From contig CAJNYU010000505.1 in assembly GCA_905331475.1 (NCBI GenBank), positions 1 through 64,000 on the forward strand: a stretch of 64,000 nucleotides of DNA, written 5' to 3'. The stretch comes from Rotaria socialis (taxonomy: Eukaryota > Rotifera > Eurotatoria > Philodinida > Philodinidae). The notes under the pieces were generated by a model that made no database searches, was not told where the DNA came from, and saw only the letters and a program-made list of their open reading frames with translations. Below are positions 10,160 through 23,400 of this stretch, in pieces. Every line of letters begins with the position of its first letter. Within the stretch, counting starts at the first letter, position 1. Both the position numbers and the translations under genes were made by a program.

Positions 10160-12900
10160 TATAGTCGAAAGTCTAAACCAATGTATGCTTCACTTCGTCA
10201 TAAATATATTGAGTCAGATATTCTATAGAAAAAGTTGTGAATTTCGTTTTGCTTAGCCGTTTTTCATCCTACTTCGAAAAGTAGGTATTTTTTAAAGGAT
10301 TGTTTTAATTATTTATTTCCAATCACTAGATGACGACATGATGTGATGATAGAATAAAAACAGCGACGCACTAAATTTTCTCAGAAAGACATGTGAAAAA
10401 ATATGTGAAAAAATATTTTGTGATTTTTGAGTTGTCAGCTGGTTTATTTCGATGCCATCATACTATATAAAAATTTGTTTCATGTGTCTTCATCGGAATG
10501 ATATCGCACTTATTATGTGTCGCATCTCCGCTACGTCAATTAATAATAGGAGTCTCAGTACTGGAGCCAATATCAGTGAAGATGCGGGTGTAACTCTGGG
10601 GGCGACCATACCTTAGGATGTCAACTCATTATAGATGATTCCCGAAACAATTTGAATATATTTTCACTCCGTAGTAGACTGGTATCTTTATTTCCGACAT
10701 GTTTTGCTCTCAATTACATTTACACCCACATTCAGATTCCCACCCAAAAACATGGTTCTCAGGCGATATTTCGTCCGAAACACCCAGTTTTTGCTCGACG
10801 ACCCCATTCAAAACACTATATCATTCGATAGAGAATAAAATTATGCATCTAGCAAAGCCAAGAAGTAAATCAATACAGATCTATAAGCGAATTCGGACAA
10901 GAAATATTGTTTTTACAAAATATTTACATAGAATTAAAGTCAGTATTTTTGGCAAAGATCCCCCTTGTTACTTGACGTTTCTACAGGTGAATCCGGACAG
11001 GAAATACTCGAATCTGATGATAAATTACTTACGTGGGAAATTCACAGTTTTTCTGTTAGAGCCGACCCGAATATCTTAACCAGGATCTGACCGTGGTGAG
11101 CAGCTCGTCCAATCTAAAACCATTTCGTTGCGCTCTGAAGCCAGCTGACGCAGTGTAACCGGTGAGTTCTCCGTTTCTGTATGATACATTCTAAATATGA
11201 CACATTTCTTGTTATTGAGCCTGCGACATTATATCTTGCGAAAAAATTTTCTTTAGTATGTATCACATGCATCGTCTTCTTTTTGTATCATGTTATTATA
11301 TCTGCTGTTGTTCTTTTTTAATTTTTATCAGCTTTAGTGAAATACTTGCATTTAAAAGGATGAATCGGTGAATATAGCTTGGGGCCCGTAATGGTAATAA
11401 GGTCCATTAATAGAAAACAAAAAAACGTGCATATATACCAGACGGTTTATACAACTTCGTGTAATTGTCTAATAAATTTTAACAACATAATACTTTTGTT
11501 TCAGACTTATTATAAAGAGCATACAGTGAACCTTTATTAAAACAATCATTATACACCGATTCAGTTCAACTTACAAGTTACAAATCAAGTAGCGTATACA
11601 TTTGAATTTTCCTAATTTAGTGAAAACTAACTGCTCCAATATTGTATATTTTCTCAAAAACGTCACTGCTGCACTAGCGATGAGCATATTCTGTTTTCGT
11701 GAATAAGCAGTTATTCACTGAAATATGAGCAGACTATGCTTTGCTGTTGATTTCTGTATTGATTGGATCCAATTTGTGTATGCAATGTATAAGCCATATG
11801 AAGTACGAAAAACACAAATGTTGACTACAAAGCAACGTTGACGAATGAGAATTTTCTCAAATGAAAAAAGATAAGAGAGAATGCCATGCATAATGCGTGT
11901 ATCAATTACAGTAGGATAGAAAAGAATAGTTTAGTAAGACGCAGAGACTATATTGGTTACTTAAGTCATTATCTGCTGAACAAATTCATTTCGTTATTTC
12001 ATCAAAAGACAGAATGAATGAGAATAGTTCTAAAATTGTAGGAAGATTGTTTTTCAAAGAGACAACATATGCAAAGAAGTAGAACCCAGATTACTGGTTT
12101 TCTCCTCAATATCGATTCGAGATCGAGTTTCATAAGAGATCTGTATCACTGCATAGAACTGTACTTATTCGAATGAAAATATTTACATCACACGAAAATA
12201 TTCATAAAATCTAGCGGATTTTGATGCGCGTTATTCAAAATAAAGTATTGGTATTTCATCATAGCTATCATCACATGTTCCACACAGTGTTAGTTTCAGT
12301 ATGCTTTTCACAGGTGCCTATGTTCTCACTTGTAACGATAAATGCGGAGAGGGTCTAAATTCCACGTTGGAGTGTAACGCTCCCGTTCGAGTGTGATCTG
12401 TGCATGGTATTTGGCCTTATGGTGCCAATTCTTTTCATCACATATATTGCCTTTATCTTTCTGTCCTTGATATTTGTCTTTATCTCTCATTCTCCTTCGT
12501 TCTCTCAAATGGTTGAGTATTTAAGCGTGTGCTTTATATGTAATCAATGCGATTTTATGATTTGAAGAGTGAAATAAAGTGTAATACCATCAGCACAGAT
12601 ATCTCTTCTATCAGAAATCATTACATCACTCAGTGAATGTAGCATTGGCACGCATCATATTTCGGCGACTACATGCGCAAGTGTTAAAAATACGAGGGTA
12701 GCACTGGCATAGAAGATTTCAGAAGTAGAGAATCATTATCACCCATGCCTTTCTCCTTTTCACATCCATACACACTCATATGCCATACTTTGCTCATGAG
12801 AAGCCAATGAGAAGCGTTAGAGTGCCTAAGAACCAATCAAAATAAAATCTTCAAAAGTAGCCATTTCTGTTGTTCGTCGAATACTGCGACTAATTTATTT
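10160..12900. other. intergenic DNA
   Basis: No gene that I can support. Around 10585-10745 there is a weak, widely spaced pair of telomere-like arms (GCGGGTGTAACTCTGGGGG and ACACCCACATTCAGATTCCC). Open frames in this stretch show no family motif. Confidence 0.5.
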
Positions 12901-12925
12901 AATTTGATTAAGTCCAGCAAAATCA

Positions 12926-14627
12926 ATGGTTGACATTGCATCTATATCAACGAAAGAAATACAAACTTTGAAACACTTTGCATTTGTTTGGCTCGATTCA
13001 AATGCTAAACAAAGTGATCGGATTCAAACAGTTATACAAAACTTAGAGCAAAATCATATCGATATTACTTCGATCATTGATTGCGTTCAATTTCAACAGT
13101 GGTTCGAATCGTACAAGTCACAGAAACAGATTATTCTTATTCTGTCTAATAAGTTTCGAAATAAAATTATACCAAAATTTCACGAATCACAATCCATCAT
13201 TGTCAGTTCTGACAAAAACGAGCTCATAAAACAAATATCGAGAAATTTGACGGATTCGGCAATGATGGGCAGACCGAAATCTGATAAGGTGGCTATAAAA
13301 CGATCACATGATTGTACTTACATATCTGAAATAGAGAATCCGTGGAGGAAGCGTACACAAATTGAGCCAGGTTTGTGTTTGTATGTTAAATAAACAACAT
13401 GAAACATTATGATTTCTGGTTTAGCTTGTCTCACTACTTTTCAATTTGTTCTTATCGACTTGTTGACACGTTTCAATAAACGAGCCTCGGCCATGTTAGA
13501 TTGTTTGTGTTTATTGATGAAAGATTCAATAATCATTAAAGCCCATGCTTCAATTCTCGATTTAAAGCATCTGCCTAATAAGACCACGATATTCTTTGTA
13601 AGTAGTGAGTGTGCTGCTGAAATGGCAGGCGAACTAGAACATGGTGAACCAATTTTCATATTAGAAAATGATAAAAACAAAGTCGATTATCGAAAACGAT
13701 TCGATAATGATGAAGATCTCATCTTCCAATTGGCAGATGAAATATATCGATGTTGTAAAAAAGAATCAATGGAATTGTTAGAATCTGACCAATCATCATT
13801 AGCGGAAGAAAAGAATGCAGTAGCTAATCAAATCCATGTCGAATTGAAAAAAGCATACAAATCAGTGTCTACAAATGAAACCGTACCATTTAATGGCACA
13901 ACAATACTCGTCTCAGTCATATCAAAATTAGCCTGATTGTCATGCCAAAACAGTGCAAAACAACTAAAAATACATTGATAAACTTCTTTAAACTTTTTTA
14001 ATATTTATTCTTACATCAAAAGAAATTCAATATGCATATTCTTGCTTAATTTGTACACATAACCAGATTTTTATCCATGATTCATTTTAGATGCAAAGTA
14101 TTCACACTATTAGATTTAACAATAACGTTTACCACAATGGTAGCCATTTCACTCTTCTACTTTACGAACACAATGGAGTAGCTGTGGCTATTCCATTACC
14201 TAACTCTGATTTGATGTCTTTTGTTCGAGTTTTCAACAATATAATAGAATGTCGAAATCATATAGAGACAAATCTTCAAAAACTGGTTACACTATTTGGT
14301 TATGACGATAACATCAGACACTGGTTGTCTAGTGTTGATAATATACCACCTAATCTTGCAGAAATAAAAATTTTTTGTCCTGCTGAAGATCGTTTATTTG
14401 CAACTAGTTGGACAAGACGTTATAGGAAAAGATTTGAAAATATTACTTTTGATATAATCAATTTTGAGGAACTGAACTACAGATTATTATTATTTGGCAT
14501 CGATCATCTAAAACAACTACATTCAGATTTTCAACCTGATTCACCAGAATTGCAACAATTGGTTTTGGATTACAAAAGAGTTTGTCATGCTTTAGCGAAT
14601 TATTTTTGGTGGGAAGCTAATAGATAA
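12926..14627 (+). CDS. protein of tandem alpha/beta modules related to the N-terminus of the ART-TPR paralogues
   Basis: Exon 1 starts at ATG 12926 and is joined to exon 2 by a clear intron (GTTTGTGT...GGTTTAG, ending at about 13424), keeping the frame (EP to ACLTTFQFVL). The spliced product shows two copies of an alternating strand/helix module of about 110 residues: FAFVWLDSN...ILILSNKF and FQFVLIDLL...IFFVSSEC. The same module precedes the ART domain in the genes at 15.8-28.8 kb. A third exon, 14091-14627, begins after a good acceptor (TTCATTTTAG) and looks like a divergent further module (EIKIFCPAED). Its join to exon 2 is tentative; a GT inside NETV is one option. There is no ART domain and no TPR. 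It could be a decoy-like or truncated relative. Function is unknown. Confidence 0.55.
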
Positions 14628-14922
14628 AAATATTTAAAACAGCAGACATAAACAAAATATAGAAATAGAAATTTATTTTTTTTGTTGTTTTATGCTCTTC
14701 TGAAATTAACTATCCATCATTATCGGTTGAAATAGAAGACTTGTGAGGTACCATTATAATAAAAATTTTGAATTCAAGCCAAGAGAATCAGACGTTCGTC
14801 GATAATGTGACCTGATATAACAAGATTACCAAGGCGTGGCAATTAGTTCCCCCTTTAATGGCCTAGTGCTGCAAAGCTTGAGATTGCAGCTTCTGATGAA
14901 GCTAGAAATGCCCACAGCTTCC

Positions 14923-15073
14923 GTCTAGTCTAGTCTGAAACGTCTTGCATACCCGTCTGGTCTAGTCAGCTTAATTAGGGATGTCTTACAAACACGTCTG
15001 TACTAGTCTGAAATGTCCTTGAGCCCAGTCATGTCTAGTCCGTGTTGTCTGTTGATCCAGTCCAGACTAGTAA
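14923..15073. repeat. degenerate ~32-bp tandem repeat
   Basis: Four to five diverged units of about 32-40 bp, each built around GTCTAGTCTGAAACGTCTTG-like sequence and ending near CCC(A). Short words such as GTCTAGTC recur throughout. Confidence 0.55.
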
Positions 15074-15170
15074 GAAGATTAAAAAAGAGGTTACACAGTG
15101 GATTTGAATATCCAGTCTGACAATGTTCGAGATATGACGGACATCCTGACGACAGACTAGGATACTGAGA

Positions 15171-15224
15171 TGAGGGTGTGGGTGTAGCTGGGCAGGATCA
15201 TTGGAATGCCCACACTCACACCCT
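15171..15224. repeat. telomere-like palindrome 3
   Basis: Arms TGAGGGTGTGGGTGT and CCCACACTCACACCC around an approximately 20-nt loop. Confidence 0.75.
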
Positions 15225-15774
15225 GAAGAAGGATGCTACAAGACTTAAGACTGACAGTGTGTTTCATATTTCCAACAAGGCTTCTTGGTCTGCTTTCAAA
15301 AGGGTTCATAAAGTTTCGTGCAAAATTCAATTCTGTTTCGAACGACATGCGCAAGTCGATGGATTCCTGGTCCTAATCTTCTATACTGAAAAGTAAGAGT
15401 TGAGAGAAGCAGATTAATTTGCCTGCTTCGTCAAGAGATATATCGATCTGTTTCTGAATTGATTATTCTAGCCAATCACCGATCAATATGAGTACTGTTG
15501 GGTGGATTAACTGTGACAGTTAAATAAACCAAACGATTTACAGTAGATACACATACACTTTGATTAATCAATTAGCTTTTAATTTTTCGAAAGATTTATT
15601 CCTTTGAGATATTAAACATACGTAATTTAGTACAAAGACATGTTAAAGCACCCCGTGAGATCTTTGAGCAAGATCAAAACGTGTTGTGATAGCTAAAAAC
15701 AATTCTTCAAAAAATGTCTTTTTCACTGATATTTTTCAAAATAAGAGCGAGAAGAACAGCAACAATGAATGTCA

Positions 15775-18700
15775 TTACTTCCTATTGTCTCGACTTATTT
15801 GAATTGTTTTGAGAAATTGCATCGCATCATTGAGCTCTTTGCTACCTTTTGTAGCGTGAAGTTGTAATTGATCGATGTATTTTTGGGCGAATTTAATTGC
15901 CTCATCGAATTGTCGACGTTTTCCATATGTTGTGGCAATGTTTTTATATGTTTCAGCAAATGTTTTGTGCTCTTTTGGTAGTGCTTTTGATTCGATTTCC
16001 AAACATTTGAGTTGATTTTCCAAAGCTAGATCATATTTTTTAATTTTATAATACATCGCACCAATATTATTATAGAGAAATGCTAAAAAAGGATGCTGTT
16101 TCGGCAAATGCTCGTGCTGCTGTTGGAGCGCTTTTAAAAATGATTCTAGTGCCTCTTGATACTTCTCTTGACGATGAAAAATATTACCAATACAAATGTA
16201 AGTAACAGCGATGGACGAGGGATCCGATAAGCCAGAAGACTCAATAGATAGCAGTTGTAGCTTTAATGCTTCGTTATATTGTTCAAAAGCTTCATTCCAA
16301 TTTTTTTTTCCACAATAAATATGACCGATGGTATGCAATGTATGAATTAATGACGGATCATTGGGCTCACACAAACGACGACGAATATTTAAAGCTTCTT
16401 TGTATAAATTTAAAGCTGTATCATCGTGTCTCAATGACATATGTGTCTTGGCAACATTGCTGATATATGCCGCCTTTGTCAATGGATCGGGTGATTCTAA
16501 GTTGTTGAAAGCCTCCAAAGCTTTTTCATAGAAAATTAAGCTATCCTCGTATTCGCCTTGTTTGTAATGCATACTTGCCACATTAGCATTACTGCCGGGA
16601 ATTTGCCCGTCATACTTAGCTTTACCCTCGCGTTGAGCATGAAGGACACCTTCGAAAAATTCTAATAGAGTGCTTTGTATTTGTTGCGTTTCCTTTTGCA
16701 ATTGTTCGTCTTTTTCACTGACAGTACTTAAGCGAACTATCCAAATACCATCAATTGTTTTTTCCTTTGCTACATCATCGATTCGAAAAACAGTTCCGAT
16801 TGAGAAAAGAACTTCACGTTCATGTTTAAAGTTACTCCAACGAGATATATCCGCGAATGGACGTTCCGTTTGATCAGCATCGATTTCCATATGAAAAACA
16901 ACCGACTCATTTTTAGAATCCTGTTTATCCAAAGCAAATTCTTTGGCTACATTTTCGTCTAAACTAGTCGAAAGAAAACTATCAAATGCAATTAAATTCT
17001 TGATTTCGCCCCGTATTGTTTTCTCGAAATCTTCCGAAGGCATATTTAATCCACGATAAACAGTAAAAACACGCGATTCCAACGATGGTTTGTATAAACT
17101 ATGCATTTGTTCCAGTTGCATATGCAAATCTTTGATAAAAAAATGAAACTTGTATAAGATTGATATATCTTGAGTCAAAAGAGCTGTGTTGAGCATTTTG
17201 AATAGAAATGTTTGTCGAGTGTACCTAAAAGACAAAGAATCTTTGCCTATCTATTTCCGGTAGTTCAATATAGCTCAACTCTGCCATTTATTATGAAACT
17301 GAATTATTAAGATTCAAACAGATCAATACCCATCGTGTGTGGCCGCTTCTAACCATTGCTGTGCTTAACTTCTATTTGATACGTCCTAATAAGCGGAAGC
17401 TGCGAGTATTTTTATGTGATCAGATTTCGCCTCTAAGTGTTGACCTTTCACAAAATGGATGTTGGGGTTAAAATAAGGAAATACACAGTTCATCAATGAG
17501 GTCTTATCATGAATAGTATTTGATGAAAGCATTCAAAAGTTTATCTTACCACCAGATTGCTTTGCCAGCATGATATTCAGTTTTCAATTCCTGGATGCAT
17601 TTGAGTTGAGCCGGACTCAATTTGTATACGCTGGAGCAAAAGTCAGCGAGTTCCAATCTTGCATTATTACTATACTCCATAGTGAAAAGTAGATCACGAT
17701 GAAGTTGTGAACAGAGAAATTTCACTTGATTTTTTTCGTCCGCTGAAGTTCCTGATGTAGTAGACATAGGTAGAAGATTTTTCAACGCTTGTTCTGTATC
17801 TTCTTTCAAACGAGCACACAATGGATCGATTTCAACGAAGATGGCACGTACTTTATTGGAGAGTTGAAGTAATTCTATGTTTTCGTTTTGATCACCACAA
17901 AAGATATAGATAGAATTCAATTTAGAAGAGTCGACGATTTGATTCATTGAAAGAATTTGCTTTCCAAGTTTGCCAGATACGATCAAATAAATTTGCTGAT
18001 CCTGAACTTGTTCGATCAAATCCATGGCTTCATTAATTGTATGGCAAGTAACTAGTGAATTGACAATAGCACGAAGTTTTTGTTCAGAATCAACAGTATC
18101 TTTGTTCTTCTTGATAGTTTGATCCAGCCATATTAGAACGAAACTTTCTGCCTTACTCTCGATGACCGACATTGACGTTGAGTCTGTACATTGGATTTTA
18201 GCTTTCGTCTCTCTATTGAGCTCTACAGATGAGAAGAAACTCGTCAATGTGATTTTCAATGAGAACTTCTGTGAGAAAAAAGGAGTATTTCAGAACGTTT
18301 CCGCGAGCTCTGTAGTTAGGTAAAACACAGAACCCTCACAACGAATCTACCCGTATGAGAGCTCAGATTGGTATTTGTACGGTATTTAGTGCGCGTTCGT
18401 AATAATATCGTTAGGTCTTGCATAGAACATAAATCTAACAGGGTCATTTTACTGGTGGTCTTCTGTCCTACAAAATGATATAAGCCAATCCTTTCAATTT
18501 GTTGAGGGGTGTGGGTATGGGTATCGGTTGATATGGCAATAGCAACCAAAATGTACTCACCCAAACAGCCACACCCACACTCACACCCAACAATCTTTTT
18601 TTCTGCTCTCAGTACCGTAGGATTGAGCACCTTTTTTATAGTTCAGTATTATTGTATAGAACCTCGTTGATTCAGCATTACTCCTTTTTTCTCATAGTTG

Positions 18701-20326
18701 CACAATCATCTCTTTTCAATCGATTGATAGCAAGAATACAAACCTGCCGGGTTGGAATAAGTGAACGATTCAGTCGTATTGTTTGGGTCTGAATTATTTG
18801 TCGATGATTTCATTGTATCCTTTTCCGCAGTTCCATTCGACTTCGTCTGTGAAAGTAACAATTTTAAATAGCTGGTTAGTAATTGCTCCATTCTACGACT
18901 GGCTGCTGGTGAAATATTTGCTAAAATAAAACAAACGAACGTATCTTTGATCAATCGATATTAAAAATTCCTCTGGAAAGAGATGCTTGCTTTTTCTGTC
19001 TTCATTCATAATTTTGCTAACAATTTGATCGGATTCCTTCGAGTTTGTTGCTGCGTCCTTAGATGCCTAGTTGAAGAGACTCTGCATATGACAAACAAAA
19101 TCAAGAATTACAAATTGACTATACTTCCATTTTGCCAATCGATTGATTATCCTAGAAACAATCGACCAGTTAACACGTTTTATTCATCAAATTACGTTTT
19201 TCACTTGTTGATGAACTTCTTTGTTGACATTTTTCTGTCCTTGATTGTCTGTCAATGTCTAAATTAAGTAAATGATGATGACCATCTGGTATTATTCAAT
19301 GTTGGTGTGATTACTTCAGTGTTGCTTGAGTCTTTGATCGGATTGTATTTAGCGGAAGTAGTATCTGGTAATGGCGTCTGTTCGATATTATCTTTCGTTT
19401 TAACTTTAACTGGTTTAGACTTTGTTAATGGGCTGGAAGCTAACTTGGCAGGCGTTAGCTCTTCTGCCGTATCTTTGATGGATATCGTAGATGACTTGAA
19501 TGAACCAGCTATTATTGATTAAAATTTCTCTTTGAAACTCACCGATCGAGAAACTGATTGAGCACTGGTAAGTCTGATATGATTGGCATCATTCTGTTCC
19601 AGTTCATTTGGGAAAAACTTTATCAATTCATGCGATTGACAACTAATGTAAATGCATAAGTATTAGCGAAAAAAAATTGAGTCGATCGATAATGTCTTAC
19701 GTCTCACATGGTATTCCTCCGGTAATCGATAGAAGTTGGCATGAACTTCTTCTTGTCTGAAAATGAGATTGGTTAACGAAGCCTTTTTCACAGCAAACAA
19801 AAATGTGCTGGTCAATGATTCCATTGATATAGATAGTAATAGCAAGATGACGAGCAATCAAACGATATGATTTGAAGGTGAATTCATCTAGAAAATGGTT
19901 GATAATCATCGCTAACGAATATCGATAAATGCGTTTCTACCATTGGGCTTTAGACATCCTTTGAAAATCGACTTAGTGCCAGTCATAGTGTGAGCTTGTA
20001 AGATTAAAATTTCATCAGCATGAATTTTAAACTTATAAGGACCATTGGATTTTATCATTTGTGGTCCAAGATACATCATTGTTACCGCACAAGAATTATC
20101 AGGAATACTTACAGATGTATTCTAGAGCAGTCAGCGATCTATGACGAGAAAATGTTTGCATTTATTTTATCTTACGTCGCTCGATGCTGTCCGTTGTTTC
20201 GACTTGTTCATAGAAGATTTTTTTGCAGATCGGTCAACCGCTAAAATTCTAGAAAAATGTTTTGCTAAGATAAACCTTTGTTTGCCGCATCTTTTACACT
20301 TACTGTCTATTATCTATCGTAGTCAT
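15775..20326 (-). CDS. copy 1: ERICH3/DUF4590-like + alpha/beta module + active-type ADP-ribosyltransferase + TPR
   Basis: Starts at ATG 20326, 18 nt after an acceptor-like AG. The DUF4590 part reads VTMMYLGPQ, then DEFTFKSYR or HEFTFKSYR, then FVCCEK and GGIPCETC. These align with vertebrate ERICH3 features (MIYLG, ETFQF-SKR, SSCCEYK, SPCYKC). Ser/Thr/Lys-rich linker exons follow (about 19500-18744), ending in the helix RRMEQLLTSYLKLLL. A 521-nt intron (18743-18223) and a 325-nt intron (17549-17225) precede and split the alpha/beta module (FVLIWLDQ...IYLIVSG...IYIFCG). The ART domain in the last exon has Arg in FTVYRGLN, STS in FDSFLSTSLD and ExE in HEREVLF, the R-S-E signature of arginine-type mono-ADP-ribosyltransferases. 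Six TPRs of kinesin-light-chain type end the protein. A splice near 18960 and the 29-nt intron near 19890 are uncertain. No signal peptide is seen; probably cytosolic. Confidence 0.75.
18502..18591. repeat. telomere-like palindrome 4, inside an intron of copy 1
   Basis: Arms GGGGTGTGGGTATGGGTATC and CCACACCCACACTCACACCC around a spacer of about 40 nt. It sits in the 521-nt intron that separates the linker from the alpha/beta module, in a gene whose other introns are mostly far shorter. Confidence 0.75.
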
Positions 20327-20340
20327 CAGTTCGTGATTTA

Positions 20341-20350
20341 TCTAAAATAA
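20341..20350 (-). promoter_or_regulatory. candidate trans-splice acceptor of copy 1
   Basis: The minus strand reads TTATTATTTTAG just before ATAAATCACGAACTGATG, 18 nt upstream of the inferred start codon and only about 90 bp after the stop codon of copy 2. No donor exon can be fitted into that gap, so a spliced-leader acceptor is a natural reading. Confidence 0.4.
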
Positions 20351-20430
20351 TATGAATGGTAGAAAAAGAAAAGAATATGCGAAGAGTCTTGAAAATCAAT
20401 TTCAGTCAATCAATCGACATGTATTCAATC

Positions 20431-23400
20431 CTATGTCGAGAGAACTTGTTTGAGCCATTGCTTTTGACGAACAATCTCTAATTGCGCTTGATTTTCTTTC
20501 AATTCTGGATGATTCTCTGAGATCATCCGCAAATATTCGACTGATTTTTCTGCACATACCACAGCTTCATCGTAGTCACCGATACGTGCATAAGCAGTTG
20601 AAAGATTATAATAAGTGACAGACAATGGATGTGGCAATGGATTTATTAATTTAAGTTGAATATCCAATGTTTTCTTATAGTATTCCAATGCTTTCTTGGG
20701 TTCGTCTGTGCGCCAAAAGCAGCTGGAAATTTTCTGAAAAATGGAAATCAAACGTGTTGGATTGTCTTTCGTTGACATCTTCTCTAGGATCATCGCTGCT
20801 CGTTCTAGATGTTTCGTTGCTGCAGCATAGCTCTTTTGATCTACATAAACTGCACCAATATTTCCCGAATATGTTGCTACAGCATCCATGTCAGGACTTG
20901 ATGCTTTTAATTGGCATTCAAGAGCCATTTCATGAAATTTAATTGCACATTCATGATGATCATCTTGATAGAACATACTACCGATATTGTTATAACTAGA
21001 TGATAGCAGTGAATGATTGTACGGTAAAAATAATTGAAATGCGCGTAACGATTTAAAGAACTGATAACGTGCTGCTTCAAAATCTCTTTTGGCATCATCG
21101 ACATTGCCTAGAAGATGATGTGCAGCCGCTAAACCAGCCAACAATGTTCCATCGCCCTCAAAAGATTTATCTTGATAAATTGATTCGGTAAGATAATCAC
21201 CTTCCCAATAATGATCCGTCTGTACAAGAAGTTTTGCTAATTGTAAAATGACCACTGATGTTTTTATTTGTTTTCGTAAGGATTCAGTTAGCTGTTGAAA
21301 ATGAGAATCATTGAGCGAAACAGACTCTAAGTTTACTGTATGAACTTCATTCTCGCCTTCATCAATGGAAACTACACGAAAAACAGTATCGATATTGATC
21401 AGAACGTCGATTTTGCAATCAGAGCTGCGCAACTGTTCAATATTAGCTGCACAATCGGGTCCAAGTCGAATTGAAAAGATTAGATATCGTTGTGCGTCTT
21501 TATTTTGATATTCCGTCGATGTGGGTCGTGCGAATGTTGCGGGAAGAAATGAACGAAATAAAACTAATCCGTTAATATTTCCTAGAAACTTTTGCATGAT
21601 TTCTTGTTCGACATCTAAAATAGCATAAGCAGTGATCGGTTCTTTGATAGCAATTGATTGAATTTGTTTATGAAGACATTGAATAAAATAACGCATTTTA
21701 AATAAAAGATCAATTTCTTGCGTGCGAAATGCGCGCGATAATATTTTTGTCAAGAAACAATGGCGTGTATACCATTGAATACTATGCGTGTCGATAAAGG
21801 ATTTTTCATATTCATTGATCACATGTACTTCGTCTTGATTATGGGTATAATGAGTACGACAAAATGTCAGCATATCTTTTCTTAAATCACTTTCATCATC
21901 GTGACAAAGAATTGTTTCTTTCAAAAGTTGACAGTAAGTAAATGGCAAATCAGAAACACTATCTTTCGATGTGATTTCCATTGGGATTACTCGAGCAGGA
22001 ATATGACGCAATGCTTTGATTAAATGATCACAAACTGATTCAATATTTCGATAAATCTCAATGGCATTACCATAACCATTAATCGATTCAGGTGGGTGCG
22101 ACTGTTTGGATAATAAATAAATTGATTGGATACATTTGTACTGTTGAAGTTCGGAAAGCACTACTTCGGCTTGATTAATTGACATCACAACAATGAACTT
22201 TTCGTCTGTGCATGCTGATAGCAATGTTCCTAATGTGCTTGAATCACTAATTGTACGTATAGAATTTACTGTAGAATGAAGAAGACTGAGATCTTTGTCT
22301 TCATCGTGATTGATGTATAGAATGGTAAAATCCTCAACATTGCCAATACGTCGCGGTGAAATTGTTTGTCTAAGTTTAGGTTTGGATAAAGCTGCAATAA
22401 TGAAATTGATATCATAGAGAAATCATTCGTAATCGCTATATAAGTATACCTTGTTGCATAACATCGCTGACGTATTTAAACAGAGTAGATTCATTAATGG
22501 CTGGTTCGACTTGTATTTTGGAAAAAGAGACTGGTGGGTCTATCACAATAGATGAATATCTTTGGTGTCCACTATTTTCTTAGATCAAAAAATTGCCAAA
22601 GAAACAAGATGATAGTTACCTTGTTGGGTAGTGGATTTATGAACAGTCGATAGCGATGGTGGCGGAGGAGAAGGAACAGCTACAACTTGAGGTTGATGGG
22701 AAATAGGCGGCTGAAGCAGGGGTGATTGAATTGTCGGAGCTATGGCAGGCGTGTCAGGAACTTTTTTCGCGTCTATAAGGAGAAGTTATCGACTAGTGTT
22801 ATTATCATTACGAATTACCTGTGGATGAGGATGATGATGGGAGATCCATTGAGGGCTAAAATTTATCGAAATAAACTTCAAATTCTAATTTTTCAGGGAT
22901 TCTTATTACCTTTGACGGCAATGTATATTTCACTTCGGACGGCTTACTCTTTTCAGTCGACTTTTCCGATGCTTCAATAGAAGACAGCAAACATTTGTTG
23001 TTCAGTCATTCCCTCGGATTCGATTACTTACCTACAGATTGATCCTCGTCTGCTTCACTTTCTTCACTAGTTGCACTCTGAATAAATAATATTTCTAGTC
23101 GTTAACAATTTGCGGTATTCCACCTTTTATTCTAGTCCATCTAATAGATTTTCAACTGTAGTTCGAACTGCGAAACTGGGTCAAAATCTAGCGTCTCATA
23201 AAAAATCTTTACCTAGTTTAGAATTATGAGTAGTGAACAGTGTTGGTTTACTCGACATCTCGGATGGCTAAGACAGTAGAGCCTACTCTGTTGACTCGCG
23301 TTTTCTTGAGAATCTTACCGTAGTAGGGATCATTTTCTCATCATCAGGTGCTTGTGGCAAATCAATGCTATCTTTACATCTGAAATTTTATATGAATATT

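Larger units (their letters stand above)
14628..15774. other. intergenic region between convergent genes
   Basis: Holds a degenerate minisatellite (14923-15073) and a telomere-like palindrome (15171-15224), listed separately. I see nothing else. Confidence 0.6.

Noticed and set aside
10699-11079. 126-codon plus-strand frame
   Set aside because: Starts in a telomere-like C-rich arm and shows no family pattern; long enough to note but not to support as a gene.
18706-18760. SNPAGLYSCYQSIEKR end, similar to the ERICH3 N-terminus (HPAGLLAAYNSL)
   Set aside because: A good donor inside it (CCGGCAG/GTTTG) splices in frame to 18222, so the last residues are probably intronic and the likeness accidental.
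19307-19522. Plus-strand hydrophobic frame
   Set aside because: Antisense of the Ser/Thr/Lys-rich linker exon of copy 1.
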